This document shows positions 26,020 through 34,687 of a stretch of 64,000 nucleotides of DNA, piece after piece. Location of the stretch: assembly GCA_031292255.1 (NCBI GenBank), contig JARLHN010000040.1:1-64000 (forward strand), in the 5' to 3' direction. Under the pieces are notes generated by a model. The model saw nothing but the letters and a program-made list of their open reading frames with translations. It was not told where the DNA came from and did not search any database. Position numbers and translations under genes: made by a program. The DNA is from Oryzomonas sp. Lineage in GTDB: Bacteria; Desulfobacterota; Desulfuromonadia; Geobacterales; Pseudopelobacteraceae. Numbering within the stretch: the stretch's first letter is position 1; every line of letters begins with the position of its first letter.

Positions 26020-26763
26020 TCATTCGAAATTTACCAACATACTGCCGATATCCCCCCGCATGCGTGTCTCGCAAAATTCGACGATGTTGCCGTATTGGTC
26101 GTGAATTATGCTTCGCACCAGGAGAAGCGGCACGCCGGGTTCGATCCGGAGGAACTGCATGTCCCGATCCTCGGGCATGACTGCCTCGAATACCGATTCC
26201 GTCCGGTTCGGTTCGATGCCGAACTGCTTTCTGAGCACCTCGTAGAGCGACGACGAAGCGCTCATCTGCTCTCCAAGCCCAACGAAACGATTGGCCGGCA
26301 GGTAGGAGGTGGCAACCATGAAGGGGATTTCACTGGCCGAGCGAAGCAATTCCAGGGTAAGCACCGGTTCACCGGCATCCAGCCCAAGTTTCTCGGCCAA
26401 GTCGGCATCAGCGGCTTTCAGGCCGGTCCCGATCAACTGCGTGCCCGGTGTCAGGCCCGCTTCGAGGATGGAACTGGTAAAACGAGCCTTTTTCGATACC
26501 CGGTAGCGGATCTTGGTGTCGGCGACAAAGGTCCCTTTGCCCTGAAGACTGAAAACAATCCCGTCGTTTTTGAGTTTTTTCAATGCCTCGCGTGCCGTAT
26601 GACGGTTGACCCCAAACCGTCTGCCCAGATCCGATTCGGTCGGCAGGCGGCTGCCGGGCAGATATTCCCCCTCCTCGATTTTTTGCATGAGGATATCGGA
26701 GATTTGCCGGTAATAGGCAATTCCGGAGGGCTTCCGGAGTATGTCGGGCAGTTGTCTATACAT
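26020..26763 (-). CDS. phnF: GntR/HutC-family transcriptional regulator PhnF
   Basis: Probable repressor of the phn operon. The 247-residue product has an N-terminal winged helix (RLPTESDLGRRFGVNRHTAREAL) truncated here to the recognisable part: LGRRFGVNRHTAREA, then KGTFVAD, and a C-terminal UTRA ligand-binding domain (about 95-240). It heads the operon and faces a HAD phosphatase gene across a 140-base region with a palindromic operator candidate. Confidence 0.9.
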   Translation of the reverse strand: MYRQLPDILRKPSGIAYYRQISDILMQKIEEGEYLPGSRLPTESDLGRRFGVNRHTAREALKKLKNDGIVFSLQGKGTFVADTKIRYRVSKKARFTSSILEAGLTPGTQLIGTGLKAADADLAEKLGLDAGEPVLTLELLRSASEIPFMVATSYLPANRFVGLGEQMSASSSLYEVLRKQFGIEPNRTESVFEAVMPEDRDMQFLRIEPGVPLLLVRSIIHDQYGNIVEFCETRMRGDIGSMLVNFE

Positions 26764-26788
26764 CTGTAGATATTTCTAGCACGGGATT

Positions 26789-26844
26789 GTTACAACAATT
26801 TGTAACCGGTGTGATAGTTGCGTGAATGGTGTGTTACAAATTGT
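26789..26844. promoter_or_regulatory. Candidate PhnF operator in the phnF/HAD divergent region
   Basis: GTTACAA-CAAT-TTGTAAC (26789-26806) is a perfect 7-bp inverted repeat. A second GTTACAA half-site lies at 26833-26839, followed by a partial TTGT. Position between the divergent genes suits a HutC-family operator serving both. On the minus strand TTGTAAC-ACAC-CATTCAC also loosely resembles a PHO box, but this is weak. Confidence 0.5.
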
Positions 26845-26903
26845 CCGGTTCGGCGGATTGTGGTAGCGTCGCCGGCAAGACCATGATTTTTTCGGGAGAG
26901 ACA

Positions 26904-27545
26904 ATGACCGGTAACAGAGTGGTGGTGACGGATTTCGACGGAACGATGACTGGGCGGGATTTCTTCCGGATAGCACTGGATTTTTTGCCCGCATCCTTCG
27001 GCTCCTACTGGGAAGAGTACGAAAATGGGGAACTGAGCCATTTTGATGCGCTTGCCGCGATTTTTGCCGGATTGCGCTGCAGCGGGAATGCCGTGAGTGC
27101 GCTTCTTGAAGAAATGACGATGGATCAGGGGATTCCCGCTGCCTTCAAGCAGTTGAGGGAACACGGCTGGAGTGTGGTAGTTGCATCGGCCGGCTGTGAA
27201 TGGTACATCCGGCGGCTTTTGGCGCCGCTCGGGGTTGCGCCGGTAATCCATGCCAACCCCGGAATATTTATCGAGGGGCAGGGACTCGTGATGCAGCCCC
27301 CTGTCGGGTCCCCCTATTTCAATAGCGAGACCGGGATTGACAAGGCCATGCTGGTCAGGGATTTATTGCCGCGGGGGACTGTCGTCTATGCCGGAGATGG
27401 CCGGCCGGACCTGGCTCCAAGCCTGCTTGTGCCCCCACCTCAACGTTTCGCCAAGGGATGGCTGGCAGATGAACTGGAGAGGCAGGGAGAGCCCTATGTC
27501 AGGTTTGAACATTGGGACGAGATTGCCCGTTCCCTTACGCAGTGA
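26904..27545 (+). CDS. HAD-family phosphatase (MtnX/phosphoserine-phosphatase-like), divergent from phn
   Basis: 213 residues from ATG 26904, preceded by GGGAGAG. HAD motif I is DFDGTMT (catalytic Asp pair), a motif II Ser/Thr is likely in VVASAG, and motif IV is YAGDGRPDLAP. The overall layout resembles MtnX, a 2-hydroxy-3-keto-5-methylthiopentenyl-1-phosphate phosphatase, but no other methionine-salvage gene is nearby. Its divergence from phnF over a shared operator suggests a role in phosphonate or phosphoribosyl metabolism; this is inference. Confidence 0.7.
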   Translation: MTGNRVVVTDFDGTMTGRDFFRIALDFLPASFGSYWEEYENGELSHFDALAAIFAGLRCSGNAVSALLEEMTMDQGIPAAFKQLREHGWSVVVASAGCEWYIRRLLAPLGVAPVIHANPGIFIEGQGLVMQPPVGSPYFNSETGIDKAMLVRDLLPRGTVVYAGDGRPDLAPSLLVPPPQRFAKGWLADELERQGEPYVRFEHWDEIARSLTQ

Positions 27546-27575
27546 CCTGGTACTTTGGAAAATCTGAATATATTC

Positions 27576-27604
27576 CCTCCCCCCGCTGGGGGAGGAGCCT
27601 TTTC
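27576..27604 (+). terminator. Hairpin downstream of the HAD phosphatase
   Basis: CCTCCCCC pairs with GGGGGAGG around CGCT; AGCCTTTT follows. It sits between convergent genes and may terminate either, though the T run is displaced. Confidence 0.4.
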
Positions 27605-27632
27605 CGGATATATTAGTGTTGCAAGGTATAAG

Positions 27633-29705
27633 TCAAAATCGTCTGGAAATCTCCGGCGGCAGGGGTGGGGTGATTGTGCCCTTGTACCGGATTGCCCCGC
27701 CGGTAAAGACGAGTGAACCGTATTTGCCGTAATGGGTGATCTTGGAGGTGTACTGTTCAGCCGCCGCTTCCGACAGCGGCTGAAAGAGGGCCGTGACCCG
27801 GCCCGATGGAACGGGAAACGGCAGCACCAGAAAGAGCAGGCCGTCCGGAGCGCCCACCGCCTCCTTATCTACGGAAAACCCTGTGCCGTTAACGGCGATC
27901 CCGGCGGGGAGCGGAGGGAGCAAGGATCTCTGCTTCGGGATCCCGCAGAACAACACGTCGTGCCCGGATACTCGTTTCTCATCGAGCTCATCCTCCCTGA
28001 TCACCGAGGCATCCCCATGCCCCAAAGACCCCAGCAGCCGCCTGAACGTTGCCTCCCCGGCACGGCACCCCTCGGTCATGACGGCGAGTAACTGCTTCGA
28101 GCCTTTAATGCTGTTGACGTTCACGGGAATCTCGCTCAATGCAAGGACACGGAACTCGTCTGCATCGGGATCGAGGAGCAGTTGCCGGGGTTCTGCGGGA
28201 CTGGAGATACTGAATGGGGTCTCCCGTTGAGAGATCGGCAGAAGCGCCTGGATCGGCGGACCGGTTGTCTCCAGCCGGAGCGGCAGATTCAGTTCATAGA
28301 ATGGCGGGGACTGCACGATGGTACCGGAAACCTTCCAGCCCTGCCCCTCGCGGCGACTGGTCACGTTCGCGAGGGCCGGACGCGGCCCGTCCGGGCGGGT
28401 AAGCCACTGTCGCATGAAGGAGGACATGTCCCTGCCGGAACTGCGGGAGAAGGCGCGTTCGAAATCGCTCCAGGCGGCGGACCGGTAGAGCCGCTCGCGG
28501 CAGACCTCCCGCAGGGCGGCAAAGAAGGCGCGGTCGCCGATCTCCTTGCGGATCATGTGAAAAACCATGGCGCCCTTGCCGTAGCCGATGGCGCGGGATG
28601 TCGGATCGACGCGACTGGTGAAGCCGGCAAGCGGGAAGTCTTTATCCGGCGCCACGAGCGCGGCGTAATCGGCGAGGATCTGCATCCGGTAATCCCGGCC
28701 ATCTGCGGCCGAATGCCTCTCTTTCAGCAGGTAGTCGGCCAGATAGGTGACAAGCCCTTCCGACCAGTTTCCCTCGCTCTGATCGACCTGGATTCCGTTA
28801 CCCCACCAGGAATGGGCAATCTCGTGGGGAAAGCTGGTGTCGATGATGAACGGAAGCCGGATGATCGATCCGCCGAGCAGGGTGAATGAAGGAAGGCCGT
28901 ATCCGGTCGGGAAAAAATTTTCCACTACGGCGAACTTCTCGAAAGGATAGGGGCCGAAGAGGTCGCTATAGAAGCCCAGGTACTTTGCGGCCGCATCCAG
29001 ATAGCGGGGCGCCAGGGAGGCATTATCCGGGTAGAAGTAGGTGTAGATGTCCAATCCTCCGGCCACCCGTCTCTCCTCGATCCGGTACGGCCCGGCGCAC
29101 AGGGTAAGGCCGTCAACCGGCCGCTCCTCCTCCCAGGTGGAGCGGGAGACGGAGCCCTCCGTCCCCTTCGAAACCCTTCTTCCGGCCGTCACCGCCTCGG
29201 TCCCCGCCGGCGCGGAGACCCGGATGGAGCGTTTTTGCGGTAGTGCCGCCGGGGCCGGGTACCATCCGGCGCCATCGCCGAGAAACGTACCCTGGTCGGT
29301 GATCGCGCCGCTTACCCCGTATGTCGGATCCTCGCTGCTGCCTGGGTTCTGCGGCAGCGGGTCGTTGAAGACGGCCCGGTAGGCGACCGTTACCGGGACA
29401 GTCCCAGGTCCGGTTGAACCGGGGATATCCAGGGAAAGAACCTCCCCGCTAAAAGAGAAGGGAACCTGTGCCCCGGAAATCGAAACAGACTCTATTCGCG
29501 CCGCCGGGGTGAGTCTCAGGGAGACCCTGCGCGTACCCGGGGCAAAGGTGATCGTGCTCTCGCCGACCAGAAGATGGTCCGACGGGATCAGGGTAACCGC
29601 TATTTCCTGCCGCTCAACCGCCGGCTCCTGCCCATCGGCCGAGGCGGCATGGCCTTGGCATGCAACAGAGAAAACAAGCATCACCAACAGTAAGAAACGA
29701 CTCAC
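27633..29705 (-). CDS. Secreted M1-family (gluzincin) metallopeptidase
   Basis: 690 residues. I chose GTG 29705 because GGAGGT lies 5 bases before it and the product starts directly with a signal peptide (VSRFLLLVMLVFSV...). An ATG at 29735 gives ten more residues but has no ribosome site. An N-terminal beta domain is followed by the zinc site HEIAHSWWG (near residue 294) and the downstream Glu in NWSEGLVTYLADY. A C-terminal region of about 200 residues is unassigned. It probably digests peptides in the periplasm or outside the cell. Confidence 0.83.
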   Translation of the reverse strand: MSRFLLLVMLVFSVACQGHAASADGQEPAVERQEIAVTLIPSDHLLVGESTITFAPGTRRVSLRLTPAARIESVSISGAQVPFSFSGEVLSLDIPGSTGPGTVPVTVAYRAVFNDPLPQNPGSSEDPTYGVSGAITDQGTFLGDGAGWYPAPAALPQKRSIRVSAPAGTEAVTAGRRVSKGTEGSVSRSTWEEERPVDGLTLCAGPYRIEERRVAGGLDIYTYFYPDNASLAPRYLDAAAKYLGFYSDLFGPYPFEKFAVVENFFPTGYGLPSFTLLGGSIIRLPFIIDTSFPHEIAHSWWGNGIQVDQSEGNWSEGLVTYLADYLLKERHSAADGRDYRMQILADYAALVAPDKDFPLAGFTSRVDPTSRAIGYGKGAMVFHMIRKEIGDRAFFAALREVCRERLYRSAAWSDFERAFSRSSGRDMSSFMRQWLTRPDGPRPALANVTSRREGQGWKVSGTIVQSPPFYELNLPLRLETTGPPIQALLPISQRETPFSISSPAEPRQLLLDPDADEFRVLALSEIPVNVNSIKGSKQLLAVMTEGCRAGEATFRRLLGSLGHGDASVIREDELDEKRVSGHDVLFCGIPKQRSLLPPLPAGIAVNGTGFSVDKEAVGAPDGLLFLVLPFPVPSGRVTALFQPLSEAAAEQYTSKITHYGKYGSLVFTGGAIRYKGTITPPLPPEISRRF

Positions 29706-30019
29706 ACAACACCTCCGCCCGCTGTTCGTATTCATTTCATTCTGTGATAAAATTATCCTGGAAACGGTTATTGGGTGCACGAGGGACACGAAATATCACA
29801 AAAAATTAAAACATAACAGCAAAACGGCAATTCTTTTGGCTGGGCTACAATCATGATGCTACCTGTTTTATTGTTTTTGTTCGTGTTTTTCGTGCTTTTC
29901 GTGGACAACTCCTGTTTCAAGGATTATACACTATTTTGTTTCCGTCCGGAAACTCCGGATGAGAAACCATTATCCAGTATATGAGACGTATATTGAGACG
30001 CACCAGGGAGGCACTTCCC
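29706..30019. other. Divergent intergenic region between M1 peptidase and ChaN genes
   Basis: AT-rich and without a credible gene. It holds repeated CGTG-TTTTT blocks (CGTGTTTTTCGTGCTTTTCGTGG near 29882-29904, given here in broken form) and an imperfect copy of a 16-bp palindrome at 29938-29953. A promoter for each flanking gene must lie here but is not clear. Confidence 0.3.
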
Positions 30020-30865
30020 ATGCTCAAAACAATACGACTGATCCTCATCCTCGCATACTGCGCCGCCTTGCCGCTCAAGGCCCTTGCCGGCGAGGTGATC
30101 ACGCGATTGAGCGACCGGCAGACCGTCAGTTTTTCCCAGATGATGGCAGACGCCGGGGGCTCGGATGTCATTCTCGTCGCCGAGGCCCATGACAACGAAA
30201 AGAATCATGTTACGCAACTCGACGTTATCCGCTCACTCCGGGCAAAAAAGGCGCCACTGGCAATAGGTCTGGAGATGTTTCAGTCGGATAACCAGAGGCA
30301 GCTCGATGCGTGGACTGAAGGCAGGATAACGGAAGAAAGCTTCAAATCGATCTATTTCAGGAATTGGTCGTACGATTGGTCCTTGTATCGGGATATCTTC
30401 ATCTTCGCCCGGAACAATCATATTCCGATGATTGCCCTCAACGTCCCGAAAGAGATCGTCTCCAAGGTTGCCAGGCAGGGGTTTGCCTCGCTGACACCCG
30501 AAGAACGAAGGAATATTCCTGCCGGGGTCACCTGCGACCTCAACAACCCACAAACCGAATTCCTCAAGAGGTCATTCCAGGAGGTCTTCAGGCATGAGGC
30601 GCACGGCAAGGTATTCGCCTATTTCTGCGAGGCCCAGGCAGTGCGCAACAGCGGCATGGCCTTGCTCATCGCCGACGATCTGAAGAGGCATCCCGGCAGA
30701 AAGCTCGTGGTGCTGACCGGTATCTGGCATGCGGTCAAGTATGGCATACCGGATCGCTTAATAGGCATCAGCAACGTGAGCTACAAGGTGATCCTTCCTG
30801 AAATTGCCGAACTGGACGCGAGGAATGCCACGTCCGCCATAGCCGATTACCTGATCGGCCGGTAA
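30020..30865 (+). CDS. ChaN family exported protein (DUF399)
   Basis: 281 residues from ATG 30020, which follows GGGAGG and begins a signal peptide (cleavage near ALA-GEV). The pattern of ILVAEAHDNEKNH, IGLEMFQSDNQ, FIFARNNHIPMIALN and VVLTGIWHAVKYGIP is that of ChaN-like proteins, some of which bind haem at the outer membrane. There is no lipobox, unlike the lipoprotein members. Function here is not known. Confidence 0.75.
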   Translation: MLKTIRLILILAYCAALPLKALAGEVITRLSDRQTVSFSQMMADAGGSDVILVAEAHDNEKNHVTQLDVIRSLRAKKAPLAIGLEMFQSDNQRQLDAWTEGRITEESFKSIYFRNWSYDWSLYRDIFIFARNNHIPMIALNVPKEIVSKVARQGFASLTPEERRNIPAGVTCDLNNPQTEFLKRSFQEVFRHEAHGKVFAYFCEAQAVRNSGMALLIADDLKRHPGRKLVVLTGIWHAVKYGIPDRLIGISNVSYKVILPEIAELDARNATSAIADYLIGR

Positions 30866-30948
30866 ACTCGATTTCCGGCGTTGATGACTCATGGCGACGC
30901 ACAACATGCCAACCCGGATATGATATAATTGCGGCCAAGGAGATCTTT

Positions 30949-32697
30949 ATGGCACATGCGGCCGCAAAACAACGAAGTTGTCGCTTCCCCCTGTTTCAGG
31001 GGATCCTCCCCATTGACGGCACTCAGGTGCCGGCCGACATCATCGCCGGCATCACGCTGGCCGCCCTTGCCATCCCCGAAGTAATGGGCTACACGAAGAT
31101 CTCCGGCACGCCGGTCATCACGGGCCTCTACACCATCCTTATCCCCATGACCCTGTACGCGCTCTTCGGGTCGTCCCGCCACCTCGTAGTCGGAGCAGAC
31201 TCCGCCACGGCCGCCATTCTCGCCTCCGGCATTGCTGGAATGGCCGAACCCGGGTCAGGCGAGTGGCTCGCCCTGGCAGGCCTGCTCGCCTTCATGGCTG
31301 CCGGGTTCCTGTTTATTGCCCGTATAGCCCGGCTCGGCTTCCTGTCCGACTTCCTGTCACGCACCGTGCTCGTCGGTTTCCTGTCCGGGGTCGGCATCCA
31401 GGTGGCAACCGGAGAGATCTCCGGGATGCTCGATCTGCCCGGCGGGGGTCACGGCACGATCCACAAACTGGCCGCCACACTGCGGCAGATCGAACAGACG
31501 AATCTCACCTCCCTCACGGTGGCGGTTTCCGTCCTCGTGGTCATCATCGGGTCAAGGAAGATATCGAAGAAGATTCCTGGCGCCCTGATTGCCGTGATCT
31601 GCGCCATCACCGCCAGTTGGGCGCTCAACCTGGAACGCTACGGTGTCCATGTCCTCGGCCATGTTCCGGGCGGCCTGCCGAAGACCGGCCTGCCCGAAGC
31701 GGCAATCGACATGGGCCTGATCGAAAGGTTGGTTCCCATTGCCTTCGCCATGTTCGTGGTGATCCTAGCCCAGAGTGCCGCCACCTCACAGGCCTATGCA
31801 GCCCGCTACAACGAGCGGTTCGACGCGAATATGGACCTGATGGGCCTGTGTCTGGCCAACATCGGCGCCGGCCTGTCCGGCACCTTTGTGGTGAACGGCA
31901 GCCCGACCAAGACCCAGATGGTGGAAAGCGCGGGTGGACATAGCCAGCTCGCGCAGCTTACCACGAGCGTCATTGTTCTCATGGTGCTCCTCTTTTTCAC
32001 CGCTCCCCTGGCCTACATGCCGGGTGCGGTCCTTTCGGCAGTGGTGTTCCTGATCGGGGTGGAACTGGTCGATATCAAGGGGTTGCTGAAGATCTACGCA
32101 GAGCGGCCGTGGGAATTCTGGGTGGCCCTGATCACGGCTGCGGTGGTTGTCTTCGTGGGGGTCGAGCAGAGTATCCTCCTGGCCATCGTTCTTTCGCTCG
32201 TGGTCCATACGCGGCATGGTTATTTCGTAACCAACATGCTGATCGGTCCGGATAAGACCCAGGGATGGCGGCAGCGACCGGTCGGCACCAGGGAACAGGC
32301 CCTGCCCGGCCTCATGATCTACCGCTTCATGCACAGCATGTACTACGCCAACAGTCAGGTGCTCGGCAAAGAGATCGATGAACTTGCCAGGAGCGCGGAC
32401 CCGCCCTTGTCATGGTTCTGTATCGATGCGGCCGCGGTCGACGATGTGGACTTCACGGCGGCCGAAACCCTGCGTGCGATCCACGGCACCCTGGCGGGTC
32501 TGGGCATCAGGCTCGTGCTGTGCGAGGTCATCGACAATGTCCGCTGGGAGTTCGACCGGTCCCGGCTCACGGACCTCTTCGGTGAGGATGCCTTTTTCGA
32601 AACGCCTGTCGCCGTTGCGATCGCCTACGAACAAAGGAACGCCACCGGGACGGAGAGCCTCCTGGTAATTGGTTCGCAACAAGGAGGAATATCATGA
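30949..32697 (+). CDS. SulP-family anion transporter with STAS domain
   Basis: 582 residues. A SulP core of about a dozen membrane helices (about 25-430) contains LAALAIPEVMGYTKISGTPV and VVGADSATAA, and a C-terminal STAS domain (about 455-560) follows. Substrates in the family include sulfate, bicarbonate and other anions. AAGGAG precedes the ATG. Its stop overlaps the start of the polyphosphate kinase gene (ATGA), so the two are co-translated; the reason is unclear. Confidence 0.85.
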   Translation: MAHAAAKQRSCRFPLFQGILPIDGTQVPADIIAGITLAALAIPEVMGYTKISGTPVITGLYTILIPMTLYALFGSSRHLVVGADSATAAILASGIAGMAEPGSGEWLALAGLLAFMAAGFLFIARIARLGFLSDFLSRTVLVGFLSGVGIQVATGEISGMLDLPGGGHGTIHKLAATLRQIEQTNLTSLTVAVSVLVVIIGSRKISKKIPGALIAVICAITASWALNLERYGVHVLGHVPGGLPKTGLPEAAIDMGLIERLVPIAFAMFVVILAQSAATSQAYAARYNERFDANMDLMGLCLANIGAGLSGTFVVNGSPTKTQMVESAGGHSQLAQLTTSVIVLMVLLFFTAPLAYMPGAVLSAVVFLIGVELVDIKGLLKIYAERPWEFWVALITAAVVVFVGVEQSILLAIVLSLVVHTRHGYFVTNMLIGPDKTQGWRQRPVGTREQALPGLMIYRFMHSMYYANSQVLGKEIDELARSADPPLSWFCIDAAAVDDVDFTAAETLRAIHGTLAGLGIRLVLCEVIDNVRWEFDRSRLTDLFGEDAFFETPVAVAIAYEQRNATGTESLLVIGSQQGGIS

Positions 32698-33578
32698 AAT
32701 ACATCGACAGGTTCATGGTCAAACCGGGGAGCGCGGTCAGGCTGGACAGGGTCGATGCCGCCTTCAAGGATAAACACAAGGACCAGGCATCGGCACAGGA
32801 TGAGATAGAGCGGTACACGAAACGGCTTCGCGAACTCCAGTACCTGTTGTACGCCGAGGGCAAGCGGTCGCTTCTCATTATCCTTCAGGCCATGGACGCG
32901 GGCGGCAAGGACGGCACCATCAATCACGTCCTGGGCAATATGAACCCTCAAGGGGCAAGGGTGTACGGGTTCAAGGTCCCCTCAGCCGAGGAAGCGGCCC
33001 ATGATTTCCTTTGGCGCATTCACCAGGCTACGCCACAGCGCGGCCAAGTTGCAATTTTCAACCGCTCCCATTACGAGGATGTTCTGGTCAGCCGGGTGCA
33101 CGGCTTTGTACCGAAGAAGGTCTGGTCAAAACGCTACGACCTCATCAATGATTTCGAGAAGAACCTTGTGGACAACAACACCCACATCCTCAAATTCTAC
33201 CTGCACATCAGCGAAGACGAGCAGCTCCGGCGCTTCAAACAGCGGCTCGATGATCCCGCACGGCACTGGAAGATCAGTGAGTCGGACTACGAGGAACGTG
33301 AGTACTGGGATGATTACACCAAGGCTTTTCAAGAGGCCCTGGGCAGGTGCAGCACCGGGCACGCGCCCTGGTTCGTCATTCCAGCCAACCACAAGTGGTT
33401 CCGCAATCTCGTTGTGTCGCAGATCGTCGTCGAGACCCTTGAGTCACTGAAGATGGAGTTTCCAAAACCGGCGGTGGATATCAAGGAGGTGAAGGAGAAG
33501 TACCACAAGGCGGAAGAAGAGGAAGCCGCAAAGAACGGGAAAAAGGTAAGGGACAAGGGCCGAAAAAAGGACAAGTAA
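32694..33578 (+). CDS. ppk2: Polyphosphate kinase 2 family protein
   Basis: Transfers phosphate between polyphosphate and nucleotides. The 294-residue single-domain protein has the P-loop LQAMDAGGKDGTINH, the lid/Walker B region IFNRSHYEDVLVSRVHG, and ERxYW-like segments typical of PPK2. A Lys-rich tail ends the protein. Single-domain members usually phosphorylate NDPs or NMPs; which one cannot be told. It is translationally coupled to the SulP gene and may link polyphosphate to anion uptake. Confidence 0.88.
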   Translation: MKYIDRFMVKPGSAVRLDRVDAAFKDKHKDQASAQDEIERYTKRLRELQYLLYAEGKRSLLIILQAMDAGGKDGTINHVLGNMNPQGARVYGFKVPSAEEAAHDFLWRIHQATPQRGQVAIFNRSHYEDVLVSRVHGFVPKKVWSKRYDLINDFEKNLVDNNTHILKFYLHISEDEQLRRFKQRLDDPARHWKISESDYEEREYWDDYTKAFQEALGRCSTGHAPWFVIPANHKWFRNLVVSQIVVETLESLKMEFPKPAVDIKEVKEKYHKAEEEEAAKNGKKVRDKGRKKDK

Positions 33579-33619
33579 ATAGAGCCCAAGACAGTGAAGG
33601 CCGGGAAAGGAGAATAGAA

Positions 33620-34051
33620 ATGAAAATCAATCGAATTGGGTCAGCTCAGTGGCAGGGGGGCATCAAGGACGGCAAGGGCGCGATCTCCACGGCGAGCGGC
33701 GCCTTGAAAGACTATCCCTACGGGTTTGCCAGCCGCTTCGAGGGGGTGCCGGGCACCAACCCGGAGGAGTTGCTCGCTGCTGCGCATGCCGGCTGCTTCA
33801 CCATGGCCCTCTCGCTGATCCTTGGCGAGGCAAAGCTCATTGCCGAACGGATGGAAACCTCCGCCACGGTCACATTGGAACAGGTGGAGGAGGGCTACGC
33901 CATTACCGCCGTCCACCTGAAGCTGGAAGCCAGGATTCCGGGCGCGGACCAGGCGACGTTTGAACGGCTCGCCGGCATGGCAAAGGCCGGATGCCCGGTT
34001 TCCAAGCTGTTCAGGGCCGAGATCACGCTGGAGGCAACGCTGCTCCACTAA
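33620..34051 (+). CDS. OsmC/Ohr family peroxidase-like protein
   Basis: 143 residues with the OsmC pattern: FASRFEGVPGTNPEELLAAAHAGCFTMALS (first Cys), and GCPVSKLF (second Cys). These two Cys reduce organic hydroperoxides in the family. GGAG precedes the ATG. It lies 41 bases after ppk2 and may share its transcript. Confidence 0.9.
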   Translation: MKINRIGSAQWQGGIKDGKGAISTASGALKDYPYGFASRFEGVPGTNPEELLAAAHAGCFTMALSLILGEAKLIAERMETSATVTLEQVEEGYAITAVHLKLEARIPGADQATFERLAGMAKAGCPVSKLFRAEITLEATLLH

Positions 34052-34126
34052 TCGGGAATTTTTCCGACTGCCCCTCCTGGACAGGGACAGTAACAATTAT
34101 GATGACATCGATATGAGGAACCTGAC

Positions 34127-34615
34127 ATGGAACACGCTATCGAAGTACGCCACGTCTCCTTGGATCTATATGCCGACTTTGATGATTTCACCCAAGCACT
34201 CGAACAATCCCTCGGCCGGTTTGACGAAACCCTCCTCAAGGAGGTGGAGATCAATCCCCGTCTGGTGGAGGAACGTCTTGTGGCAGCGGCTGGAGAAGAA
34301 GGGTTGATGCTTTTTAATGTTCAAGACCATGGTAGACTATTGGGTATCTATGGGACTCCCAAAAAGGCCAAGCAGTATGTTCTGGGAAACCCGCTCATCG
34401 CGGTCACCATGACGCGCCATGATATCAGGGCAGGACTCTATGCGCCTCTGAGGCTGTTGGTCTACGAAGCCGAAGACCGATCGACGCACATGGAATACGA
34501 CCAGCCCTCTTCTCTCTTCGGGCAGTTCGATAACCCGGAGGTCACGGCCGTGGCCCGGTCGCTCGATGCAAAACTGGACAGTTTGATCAACAAGGTTAAA
34601 CGCCTGGTAACATAG
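34127..34615 (+). CDS. DUF302 domain protein
   Basis: 162 residues. The central part (about 45-130: LMLFNVQDHGRLLGIYG, KAKQYVLGNPLIAVTMT, LYAPLRLLVYEAED) fits DUF302, a small alpha/beta domain of unknown biochemical role. No signal peptide or metal motif. Preceded by an acceptable ribosome site (AGGAACC). Confidence 0.75.
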   Translation: MEHAIEVRHVSLDLYADFDDFTQALEQSLGRFDETLLKEVEINPRLVEERLVAAAGEEGLMLFNVQDHGRLLGIYGTPKKAKQYVLGNPLIAVTMTRHDIRAGLYAPLRLLVYEAEDRSTHMEYDQPSSLFGQFDNPEVTAVARSLDAKLDSLINKVKRLVT

Positions 34616-34687
34616 CATCGAGCTGGCCAAATATGTTCACTAGGAATCAAAAAATCGAATAATATATGACATCATGAAGGGGGAGCC

